Source of the DNA: Bifidobacterium sp.
GTDB taxonomy: Bacteria > Actinomycetota > Actinomycetes > Actinomycetales > Bifidobacteriaceae
DNA: 64,000 nucleotides
Assembly: GCF_022647885.1 (NCBI RefSeq)
Contig: NZ_JALCLM010000001.1
Coordinates: 124,001 to 188,000 of the forward strand
Reading direction: 5' to 3'
In this document: positions 45,440-63,056 of the stretch, piece after piece
Numbering within the stretch: position 1 is the stretch's first letter
Layout of the letters: each line of letters starts with the position of its first letter
Notes under the pieces: model-generated
What the model was told of the DNA's origin: nothing
The model's input: the letters and a program-made list of their open reading frames with translations, nothing else
The model's database searches: none
Position numbers and translations under genes: made by a program

Positions 45440-46378
45440 TTACGGCAGATCGTTACCGGCCGCAATATATAAGCCGTACCATTCCTGTGCACTCAGCTCT
45501 ATATCGGCGCCTGCCGCCATATCAGAGAGACGAGAAGGCGTCATTGACCCCAGCAAGACTTGCATTAGTGCAGGATGACGGAGAATCCATGCGACAGCTA
45601 TAGCACTACTGCTTACTTCATGCTGCTGTGCTATGCGATCCAATTCCTTGTTGAGCTCGGGGAATTTGGGATTACCTAGAAATACACCTTCGAAGAAACC
45701 ATATTGGAATGGACTCCAAGCCTGTATAGTCATATGCTTCAGCCTGCTATACGAAATCAGTCCACCGTCGTGATCCAGACTCGGGGCGTCTACCATATTG
45801 ACATGAAATTCCTGTTGAACCATGCCTGTATGTCCCAATCCAAATTGCAATTGGTTCACTTCGAGTTTTTGGTCAACAGCGCTTTGCAGCAACTCAACCT
45901 GCATAGGATTGACATTACTTACACCGAAGTGCCGAACTTTTCCACTGTTCTGTAACTCATTGAACGCTTCAGCCAATTGATCTAGCTCGACTAATGTATC
46001 TGGACGATGCAGCAGCGCGAAGTCAACATAATCAGTCTGCAAACGTTCTAATTCACCATCAAGCGCCTTAATGAGATGATCTTTTGAAAAATCATAACGA
46101 GTGATATCTCCGCTATCCGGATTTCTATAAATTCCGAATTTTGTTTGAATGTAGATGCTTTCGCGCTCAACATGACAATCTTTTATAGCTGTGCCAAAGC
46201 GTTGAGAACTTTGCCCACCTGCATAACCATCTGCAGTGTCAAAGAAATTAATACCGGCATCTAATGCAGTTTGCACTATCTGCGAAGCTTCCTCGCCACT
46301 TTTCTCAGCGATACGCATCACGCCCAAGGCCACTCGCGAAGCATTAATACCTGAAGTTCCTAATGGCGCATATCTCAT
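45440..46378 (-). CDS. Aldo/keto reductase
   Basis: 312 residues of the AKR fold. Catalytic residues: Asp and Tyr in NFFDTADGYAGG, Lys in YIQTKFGIY, His in ALLHRPDTL. The sequence HFGVSNVNPMQVELLQSAV and the insertion WSPFQYGFFEG place it near the YdhF-type (AKR11/12) oxidoreductases. NADPH-dependent reduction of an aldehyde or ketone; substrate unknown. Starts with an ATG preceded by GGAGCTGCAAAG. Followed by the zinc-ribbon-like gene. Confidence 0.93.
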   Translation of the reverse strand: MRYAPLGTSGINASRVALGVMRIAEKSGEEASQIVQTALDAGINFFDTADGYAGGQSSQRFGTAIKDCHVERESIYIQTKFGIYRNPDSGDITRYDFSKDHLIKALDGELERLQTDYVDFALLHRPDTLVELDQLAEAFNELQNSGKVRHFGVSNVNPMQVELLQSAVDQKLEVNQLQFGLGHTGMVQQEFHVNMVDAPSLDHDGGLISYSRLKHMTIQAWSPFQYGFFEGVFLGNPKFPELNKELDRIAQQHEVSSSAIAVAWILRHPALMQVLLGSMTPSRLSDMAAGADIELSAQEWYGLYIAAGNDLP

Positions 46379-46575
46379 CTTTGCAGCTCCTTGTGTACTG
46401 TGAATAACGTATCTGTGTCAACCTATAGGAATTCTAACTCTCGCTAAGTCTCAGTAACAGTGAAGTGCCCGTAAGCGTATAACCCAACGACCACACGAGA
46501 CAACCTACAACTCATCTCGAGATGTCATCGCACTGGCCGAAGGGTATGTGTCTTTAGGCGTGGTATGAGATGCGT

Positions 46576-48063
46576 CTAGGCCTTGCGCACTGTTGCAGCC
46601 CTCAGCATTGATAGAGCAGCAATCACCACTACCGCGCTCACACAAACAAAAGCATATTGTGACCCAGTAATAGTTGCTGTTGCGTATTGTTTGCTTCCAG
46701 TAGACCCATGGCCGGCCTGTGCTACCGCAATAAACACTGACATCACTGTGGTACCAACTGCCCCCATCAACTGTTGGAGAGTGCTAAACATTGCGTTACC
46801 ATCCGCTTTCAAAGCTGGTGGAAGCTCATTAAGCGCATCAGTCATAATATTTGAATACGCAGTCGAAAATCCCAGCATATATACCATGTAGTACGCACCT
46901 AAGGCCACTACTCCCGTGCGAGTTCCAAACACGGTAAGAAGCAACAACCCACAGAACGCTACTATAAAACCAGCAAAGATTGGCTTGACTGCGCCTATTC
47001 TGTCAAGAAGCATTCCTCCTAGTGGTGCCATAATGGCGCCAAACACTGCACCTGGGAGTACTACCAATCCGGCAGTCAACGAGCTTCCTCCCAAACCAAT
47101 TTGAATTACTGTGGGTATCACAAATCCCAAACCGATGGTGATAAACGGAAATAGTACATATGACAATAGATGCCATCTGAAGCTAGCACTAGCTAATACG
47201 CCTAAGCGGATTAGTGGAGAAAATGACTTTCGTGATATCTGGGAAAAGATTAGCAACGCAGCTATTCCAAGAATGAGCAATAGTCCCGCCACAATTAAGG
47301 TGTTTAGGAAGGAGCTGTTATTTGTTGATGCAGAGGTAATCGCTGCACCAATCTGTTCAATCGCGAATAGTACCGATGTGAATCCTATGGCCACAGTGAG
47401 TAGCTGAAGTGCGCTAAAGCGAGCTGCAACTGTCGGCTCAGTCTGTTCAATGCAGCGCAGGCCTACGACCAGCGCCACCAACAGGAAAGGAATGATAAAT
47501 ACGAATACCCATCTCCAAGACATCACAGAGGCGACAACACCGCCAAAAGTCGGTCCCAGTGCAGGGGCTGATGCACAGACGAGGTTACCGATACCCATCA
47601 ATTGCCCGATTTTCGATTTCGGGGATTGTTCCAAAATAATATTGAACATCAGTGGTAGAGCAATGCCAGTACCACAACCTTGTAATAGCCTTGCGGCGAG
47701 CAGCATAGGGAAGTTCAGTGAGCTGACGGCAACAATCGCCCCTAATAAGCACAGAGACACTGCAATCATAAACTGCACGCGTAAGGTCACGCGCCGTTTG
47801 AAATAGGACGAGAGAGTAACCGTCAAAGACACTACCAGTAGATAACCAGTGGTCAGCCACTGGATGGTCGACGTGCCGACAGAGAATTCCTTCATTAAGA
47901 CAGGGAACAGGACATTCATCACTGTCTCGGTAAGAATGCCTATAAAAGTCAATGTTCCTGTTGCGATTACAGCACCAAGTAACTTCTTAGGAATTGTCGC
48001 ATCTTGCAGATCAGTGTTTTGAGTCGGTTGATCCTGAACAAAAATCTCATTCTTTGTAGTCAT
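46576..48063 (-). CDS. MFS drug efflux transporter, DHA2 (EmrB/QacA) type
   Basis: 495 residues with about 14 hydrophobic segments, the DHA2 topology. Motif A-like loop SYFKRRVTLRVQF after segment 2, motif C-like GNLVCASAPALGPTFGG in segment 5, both antiporter features. The N-terminus is hydrophilic and cytosolic. Likely a proton-coupled efflux pump for a toxic compound; the substrate cannot be read. No regulator gene adjacent. It lies between the aldo/keto reductase and the first rRNA operon, on the same strand as the rRNA but downstream of its terminator. Confidence 0.93.
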   Translation of the reverse strand: MTTKNEIFVQDQPTQNTDLQDATIPKKLLGAVIATGTLTFIGILTETVMNVLFPVLMKEFSVGTSTIQWLTTGYLLVVSLTVTLSSYFKRRVTLRVQFMIAVSLCLLGAIVAVSSLNFPMLLAARLLQGCGTGIALPLMFNIILEQSPKSKIGQLMGIGNLVCASAPALGPTFGGVVASVMSWRWVFVFIIPFLLVALVVGLRCIEQTEPTVAARFSALQLLTVAIGFTSVLFAIEQIGAAITSASTNNSSFLNTLIVAGLLLILGIAALLIFSQISRKSFSPLIRLGVLASASFRWHLLSYVLFPFITIGLGFVIPTVIQIGLGGSSLTAGLVVLPGAVFGAIMAPLGGMLLDRIGAVKPIFAGFIVAFCGLLLLTVFGTRTGVVALGAYYMVYMLGFSTAYSNIMTDALNELPPALKADGNAMFSTLQQLMGAVGTTVMSVFIAVAQAGHGSTGSKQYATATITGSQYAFVCVSAVVVIAALSMLRAATVRKA

Positions 48064-48233
48064 AAATCTAAGAGGCCGTTCCCGGCGAACCTTTCTAGGG
48101 CTTGGTTGAGAAGTATCTAAGAAGTAGATATGAATCGGTCGAGCATAAAAGATGCTGAACCGCCAAGCATAAACACCAGAACACTATCAGATGACTATAG
48201 ACATGTTTTGTTTGTGGTGTGTGGGTATGAGTG

Positions 48234-48263
48234 AACCCCGGGTAGGTGTTCCTACTCGGGGTT
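48234..48263 (-). terminator. rRNA operon A terminator hairpin
   Basis: AACCCCGGGTAGG (48234-48246) pairs with CCTACTCGGGGTT (48251-48263) with one mismatch, 16 bp downstream of the 5S gene in the direction of transcription. Confidence 0.75.
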
Positions 48264-48278
48264 CTGGTAACGTGTAAA

Positions 48279-48395
48279 GCGGCAACGTGCTACTCTCCCA
48301 CACCCTAACGAGTGCAGTACCATCGCCGTGCTAGGTCTTAGCTTCCAGGTTCGGAATGGAGCTGGGCGTTTCCCCTAGGCTATGGTCGCCGCAAA
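48279..48395 (-). rRNA. rrf: 5S ribosomal RNA, operon A
   Basis: About 117 nt. On the minus strand it reads TTTGCGGCGACCATAGCC... and contains the universal CCGAACCTGGAAG region and terminal GGGTGTGGGAGAGTAG. Ends are estimated to within a few bases. Between it and the 23S gene is GGAACCGGATAGTGGACGCG, a motif repeated in the 16S-23S spacer. Confidence 0.95.
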
Positions 48396-48547
48396 TCTTG
48401 AATTGTCATCCCCGTGTTACAGGAATGGTATGTGGCCGCTTGGGAACCGGATAGTGGACGCGATGTATATCGTTTGTGAATCAACAAGTGCTCCTTGTTG
48501 AAGTCATATTGCTAGAAGGACTTACGGTATCCATCCAACCCTAAAGT

Positions 48548-53514
<4,967 letters not shown>

Positions 53515-53771
53515 AAATGAAGAGCCCAAAAAATGACCCTTAAATATAATTCATATTGACGGATTCGTTAAAAAACGAACCACACAAAAATCTCGGTACT
53601 CATTAAGCTAATCAAAGCACTCCACCAAAAAATGAAGCTCATACCGAACTGGCAATTAAAAAAGACTATAAAAAGTAGTACAAATACGCTCTTGAGTTCT
53701 CAAACCACCACCACACCAGACCTTTGAAGTCATCTCGAAGATTTCTTCTCGCTGTCGGGCAGCAAGAGGAC

Positions 53772-53800
53772 AATTTACACGAGATGCCCCACCTGTGCAA
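53772..53800 (-). promoter_or_regulatory. Candidate promoter of rRNA operon A
   Basis: On the minus strand TTGCAC (-35, 53795-53800), 17 bp, TAAATT (-10, 53772-53777). It lies just outside the duplicated block. The corresponding place before operon B has TTGCAT-N17-TAAGTT. Between promoter and 16S is the leader with TTGAGAACTCAA, the known boxA-adjacent actinobacterial motif. The rest of 53801-53996 shows a degraded-looking open frame but no gene I trust. Confidence 0.55.
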
Positions 53801-53996
53801 ATCATCCCTCGCTGGATTTTGACAAACGCTGCAATACAGCCGATATTTCGGCGTGTCGTATTTGCTGGTTTCTTCCATTCTTTGCTTTGCATACATCTCG
53901 AAGTCACCAAAATACCTCAAATATTTCTTCCCTTCGGCGTGTTGCAGGTTCACTTCAGCTGGGCTGCCGTAGACGCCGGCATATTGGCCACGGATT

Positions 53997-54287
53997 CTAA
54001 TGGAATAGTTCGTCGTGGCTGCCCACACGCAGGAATACGGCAGTACCGCTGGATGTACGCCATATCAGCAGACAATCGAGACGGTTGTCGATGTGGCACT
54101 CGAGCACTCCACTCCAATCGCCAGTGAGCCTATGGGCACGATGCCTGCGCCGTAGCTCATCGCGAGACTCTTCGTTGTCTGCAAGTACGAGACGAATTAC
54201 ACGGCGTAGGCCCTCGGTGTCCATATGTTTCCTGGTCATTCTTTTCACATCGCGCTCAAAGCCTGAGGTGTATTCGGGAACGAGCAT
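53997..54287 (-). CDS. YafQ/RelE-superfamily toxin (mRNA interferase)
   Basis: 96 residues, typical for YafQ. N-terminal YTSGFERDVKRMTRKHMD, then RLTGDWSGVLECHIDNRLDCLLIW and the C-terminal GSHDELF hallmark of YafQ proteins, with catalytic His/Asp in HIDNRLD and the terminal HDELF. The toxin would cleave mRNA on the ribosome. It follows the antitoxin gene by two bases on the same strand. The pair occupies the gap between two rRNA operons, with the rRNA A promoter about 200 bp downstream. Confidence 0.88.
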   Translation of the reverse strand: MLVPEYTSGFERDVKRMTRKHMDTEGLRRVIRLVLADNEESRDELRRRHRAHRLTGDWSGVLECHIDNRLDCLLIWRTSSGTAVFLRVGSHDELFH

Positions 54288-54289
54288 GG

Positions 54290-54556
54290 TCAGATTCCCA
54301 AAGAATCAAACATCTCGTCAGCGTTCTTGAAACGCTGACGTCCGGTCTGCGCGATCTCCTCCGCCTCACGAATCGCGGCGAGAGTCTGCTCATTGGGGAT
54401 AGGCTCATAACTGAGGTTCAACGGAATACGACGTTCCCGCACCATCTGGCGATAGAACGCCCTTGTGACAGAGGAAAGATCGAAGCCGAAGTCCTCTGCG
54501 ATATCAGAGGCCTTCAGTTTGGTCTCATCGTCCACTCGTACAGTAATAGTCGCCAT
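54290..54556 (-). CDS. RelB/DinJ family antitoxin
   Basis: About 88 residues from the ATG at 54554-54556 (MATITVRVDDETK). The N-terminal ribbon-helix-helix (ITVRVDDETKLKASDIAEDFGFDLSSVTRAFYRQMV) is DinJ/RelB-like; the C-terminal half (EAEEIAQTGRQRFKNADEMFDSLGI) would wrap the toxin. An upstream extension of 23 residues is unlikely because the ribosome site AAAGG is near the inner ATG. It autoregulates with the toxin, probably at the dyad 54595-54611. Confidence 0.9.
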   Translation of the reverse strand: MATITVRVDDETKLKASDIAEDFGFDLSSVTRAFYRQMVRERRIPLNLSYEPIPNEQTLAAIREAEEIAQTGRQRFKNADEMFDSLGI

Positions 54557-54594
54557 GGTGCTATCAACCTTTACTTTCGTCTTACACTGTTTAT

Positions 54595-54611
54595 CTATTG
54601 TCATACAATAG
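54595..54611. promoter_or_regulatory. Candidate antitoxin operator
   Basis: CTATTG-N5-CAATAG is a perfect dyad 39 bp before the antitoxin ATG. RHH antitoxins bind such dyads over their own promoter. Confidence 0.6.
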
Positions 54612-54827
54612 TGTAGTAATAGCAAGAGATATCAATTTTTCATCAAAGGTGAAGCTCATAAATGCGTTCTATTGCACTTCCACGAAGCAAACGAGACGCC
54701 TAGTGTATTCCGTGTGAAAGGCTGATGTACTCGCAATAGCGGAATAGCCGATAATATACATTATGTTCGCTTCTTTGCGAACACCGATAAAGGTTGTTTT
54801 TTTGTTTGTGGTGTGTGGGTATGAGTG

Positions 54828-54857
54828 AACCCCGGGTAGGTGTTCCTACTCGGGGTT
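54828..54857 (-). terminator. rRNA operon B terminator hairpin
   Basis: Same hairpin as in operon A (AACCCCGGGTAGG with CCTACTCGGGGTT). It separates operon B from the toxin-antitoxin unit that is transcribed next in the same direction. Confidence 0.75.
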
Positions 54858-54872
54858 CTGGTAACGTGTAAA

Positions 54873-54989
54873 GCGGCAACGTGCTACTCTCCCACACCCT
54901 AACGAGTGCAGTACCATCGCCGTGCTAGGTCTTAGCTTCCAGGTTCGGAATGGAGCTGGGCGTTTCCCCTAGGCTATGGTCGCCGCAAA
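54873..54989 (-). rRNA. rrf: 5S ribosomal RNA, operon B
   Basis: Same sequence as the operon A gene at offset 6594; about 117 nt, ends estimated. Confidence 0.95.
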
Positions 54990-55141
54990 TCTTGAATTGT
55001 CATCCCCGTGTTACAGGAATGGTATGTGGCCGCTTGGGAACCGGATAGTGGACGCGATGTATATCGTTTGTGAATCAACAAGTGCTCCTTGTTGAAGTCA
55101 TATTGCTAGAAGGACTTACGGTATCCATCCAACCCTAAAGT

Positions 55142-60108
<4,967 letters not shown>

Positions 60109-60367
60109 AAATGAAGAGCCCAAAAAATGACCCTTAAATATAATTCATATTGACGGATTCGTTAAAAAACGAACCACACAAAAATCTCGGTACTCATTAA
60201 GCTAATCAAAGCACTCCACCAAAAAATGAAGCTCATACCGAACTGGCAATTAAAAAAGACTATAAAAAGTAGTACAAATACGCTCTTGAGTTCTCAAACC
60301 ACCACCACACCAGCAAGCTTTCCAACTCCCTTGAGGAGATGTCCGCCGTGCTGAGCAGCGAGTAATA

Positions 60368-60396
60368 AACTTACCCTGATGAGGGTAGATATGCAA
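60368..60396 (-). promoter_or_regulatory. Candidate promoter of rRNA operon B
   Basis: On the minus strand TTGCAT (-35, 60391-60396), 17 bp, TAAGTT (-10, 60368-60373). It lies 55 bp outside the repeat, as in operon A (53 bp). The surrounding sequence is unrelated to that of operon A. The rest of 60400-60635 shows no gene. Confidence 0.55.
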
Positions 60397-60635
60397 ATTG
60401 ATAGGCGCACTGAAGCCTGGGAGCCTTGGTATTCCAAGCTTCCATCGGCGTGTTGATTTGAAGCAACAAATCTCAACAACACCAGATTATCGCCTTGTTC
60501 TCGGGAATATTGGATTGCTTAATTTCTCAGCACGGCGTGTCGAGCTCGAGATACGACCACCTCTATACCGTTGTGACGTTGATATACGACATAAAGGCAT
60601 TATGGCGTTCACAAACGAGGTGGTAATACAGCCAT

Positions 60636-61403
60636 ATGAGCAAGAACATAGCAATACTTACCGGAGCAGGAATTTCAACCTCCGCAGGAATACCCGACTT
60701 CCGTGGACCTCAAGGCGTCTGGACTAAGCACCCTGAACAGATGAGCGTTTATGACATCGATGCTTTTATGACTAATAAGGAAGAACGCGAATACTCCTGG
60801 CGGTGGCAAAAAGAGTCACCCGTATGGAATGCACAACCTGGAGTTGCGCACAAAGCCCTGCTGCGTTTGGAACAGGCGGGCTTGTTGACTCTGCTGGCAA
60901 CACAGAATTTCGATGCACTTCACGAAAAAGCAGGTAATTCGCCAGACCTCATCGTGAACCTCCACGGTTCTATCGGTACCTCACACTGTCTGAAGTGCCA
61001 TGCACAGTACGACACAGCAGAGATTATGAATCATTTAGATGAAGAGCCTGACCCACACTGTCATCGTCAGCTCCCCTACCGTTCAAATATGACATGTGGC
61101 GGCATACTCAAAACCGATGTGGTGTATTTCGGAGAAGCACTTCCCGAGGGTGCCATGGAAAAAAGCATGCGTTTGGCCACATCCGCAGATGAGTTTTGGG
61201 TTATAGGCAGCACCTTAGAAGTATTCCCCGCTGCATCATTAGTGCCAGTCGCTGCTCAAGCTGGTGTGCCAATCACCATTATGAATATGGGAAGCACTCA
61301 ATACGATTCATTGGCAACAAGGCTCATTCGTGAACCAATACAAGATGCCTTACCTCGTTTAGTATCCGACACTATTAGTGAATCTGAGTCTAATAACAAC
61401 TAA
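60636..61403 (+). CDS. SIR2 family NAD-dependent protein deacylase (sirtuin)
   Basis: 255 residues. Rossmann NAD site ILTGAGISTSAGIPDFRG, TQNFDALHEKAG with the QN and catalytic-His region LHGSIGTSHCLKC, and later IGSTLEVFPAASL and MNMG. The zinc cysteines are present but spaced unusually: CxxC, 20 residues, Cys, 11 residues, Cys (HCHRQLPYRSNMTCGG). The typical second pair is CxxC. It removes acyl groups from lysines, regulating metabolic enzymes. Start ATG 60636 has a weak, distant GAGGTGG. Divergent from rRNA operon B. Confidence 0.93.
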   Translation: MSKNIAILTGAGISTSAGIPDFRGPQGVWTKHPEQMSVYDIDAFMTNKEEREYSWRWQKESPVWNAQPGVAHKALLRLEQAGLLTLLATQNFDALHEKAGNSPDLIVNLHGSIGTSHCLKCHAQYDTAEIMNHLDEEPDPHCHRQLPYRSNMTCGGILKTDVVYFGEALPEGAMEKSMRLATSADEFWVIGSTLEVFPAASLVPVAAQAGVPITIMNMGSTQYDSLATRLIREPIQDALPRLVSDTISESESNNN

Positions 61404-61408
61404 AGGAG

Positions 61409-61449
61409 ACCACCCACACCAACCGTCTTGGTTTTTCGGTGTGGGTAGT
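61409..61449. terminator. Bidirectional hairpin between convergent genes
   Basis: ACCACCCACACC (61409-61420) pairs with GGTGTGGGTAGT (61438-61449), with inner AACC/GGTT. It lies between the sirtuin and ilvA stops, with a T5 run in the loop. Confidence 0.8.
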
Positions 61450-61459
61450 CCCCCCCCCC
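61450..61459. repeat. C10 homopolymer next to the terminator
   Basis: Ten consecutive C immediately right of the hairpin. In the 80-bp convergent gap; likely variable in length. Confidence 0.95.
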
Positions 61460-61483
61460 TAATGCATCAGTAGATTTCAGGTA

Positions 61484-62770
61484 TCAGTAGGTCTGCTCGA
61501 CTCGGAAACCTTCTGATCGCAAGGTATCTAGTACCTGAGCAATATGGTCAGGGCCATTCGTCTCGACCGTAACCTCAAGCAGAACCCCATTGCGATAATG
61601 CCCAGAAGCCTTGAACTGATCATGATTCAACTCAATAACATTCGCTCTCAAACCTGCTAGCAATGTAGCTATTTTCGCAAGCTGACCAGGAATATCAGGC
61701 AGTTCAACACCGAATTGCATGATTCTCCCGCGTGAAATCATCCCTCGCTGAATAACCGCACCAATAGTAACTGTATCGATGTTGCCGCCTGAAACAATCG
61801 GGACCACCACATGAGGTCCTGGTTCAGACTGGAATACTTGAGATTGCAAATCCAACTGTGCCAGAGCAGCCAAAGGAACAGCGCCCGCTGCCTCAACAAC
61901 CAACTTATGCTTCTCAAGCATCAACAAAATCATCTCAGAAATATCGCGCTCAGTAACCTGCACCAAATCGTCCAAGTATTGCTGCAGTAGAGCGAAAGTG
62001 AGATCTCCCGGGCGTTTTACGGCAACGCCTTCAGCTGCAGTATTGACCTGATCCGCCTCAACAACATGGCCAGCTGTAAACGATTCTCTCCACGCAGGCG
62101 ATCCAACAGGTGTTGCGCCAATCACACGGACATCAGGACGGAAAGTTTTCACCGCCAGCGCTACACCAGCCGCTAGGCCGCCGCCGCCCATCGGCACAAC
62201 GATGTCAGTGACATCAGGCACATCTTCGAGTATCTCCATAGCAATTGTGCCTTGCCCACAAAGCACTTGATAATCGTCGAATGGATGAACAAAAGTCATA
62301 TGCCGTTCTTGTGAAAGCTGCTGAGCATAGGCAAAGCTTTCGTCGAAGACATTACCGTGCAGTACTACCTCAGCTCCATATGCCCGAGTGGAATCAACTT
62401 TAAGAGGAGGAGTAATTTGTGGCATCACAATTGTCGCCTGAGCTCCTCGCTCACGGGCAGCGAAAGCAACACCTTGAGCATGGTTTCCAGCAGATGCGGT
62501 AACAATACCTTTATCGAGAGCTTCTTGAGATAAGGATGCAATCTTGTTGTATGCTCCGCGCAGTTTGAAAGAGCCTGTAATTTGAAGATTCTCAGGCTTC
62601 AGCAGAGTGCGATGACCATTTCGTGTGCTCAGAATTTCAGATTCTTCGATTCGCGTATGACGCACCGTGCCTTTAAGTCGCTGCACTGCAGCAAGCAGTT
62701 CGGCACGATGATCGCATGAGAGAAACTTTTGGACTTCGTCGCTTTGCATGCCACTCATTATCACGCCCAC
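61484..62770 (-). CDS. ilvA: Threonine ammonia-lyase with ACT domain
   Basis: About 428 residues. PLP enzyme of fold type II: lysine in QITGSFKLRGAYNKI, SAGNHAQGVA, phosphate loop PMGGGGLAAGVALAV, then a C-terminal ACT domain (GVELPDIPGQLAKIATLLAG; YRNGVLLEVTVETNG). It converts threonine to 2-oxobutanoate for isoleucine synthesis or catabolism; the single ACT domain fits the catabolic or actinobacterial short type. GTG 62770, ATG 62758 or ATG 62749 are possible starts; none has a strong ribosome site. The released 2-aminocrotonate is the classical RidA substrate. Confidence 0.95.
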   Translation of the reverse strand: MGVIMSGMQSDEVQKFLSCDHRAELLAAVQRLKGTVRHTRIEESEILSTRNGHRTLLKPENLQITGSFKLRGAYNKIASLSQEALDKGIVTASAGNHAQGVAFAARERGAQATIVMPQITPPLKVDSTRAYGAEVVLHGNVFDESFAYAQQLSQERHMTFVHPFDDYQVLCGQGTIAMEILEDVPDVTDIVVPMGGGGLAAGVALAVKTFRPDVRVIGATPVGSPAWRESFTAGHVVEADQVNTAAEGVAVKRPGDLTFALLQQYLDDLVQVTERDISEMILLMLEKHKLVVEAAGAVPLAALAQLDLQSQVFQSEPGPHVVVPIVSGGNIDTVTIGAVIQRGMISRGRIMQFGVELPDIPGQLAKIATLLAGLRANVIELNHDQFKASGHYRNGVLLEVTVETNGPDHIAQVLDTLRSEGFRVEQTY

Positions 62771-63056
62771 GCATGACGAGCTTAGCCAATAGAGTCCGGC
62801 ATGTTCACTAAGTGGACGTAATTACTGGCAATAACCAGTGCCCTTAGCTCCAGCAGAAGGCTTGCAACGAGGCAGTTCCTTAGCCCTTGCGCTAAGAAAA
62901 GTCAAGACCTATTCAAAGCACTCGCGCTCTGCTAGATTGCTAGATTGATTGCGCTTCCTGCCAGTGTTGCAATAAGCAATCAGCTACTGAGAACGGCATT
63001 TACAACGAAGTGCACATGAGTTATGGCTAAGAGAATATTCGGGTAAGGGAAATATG

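Noticed and set aside
53666-54028. Reverse open frame of 120 codons downstream of the toxin
   Set aside because: It overlaps the toxin end, the predicted rRNA promoter and the duplicated leader, and lacks a ribosome site. Kept only as a possible remnant in the findings.
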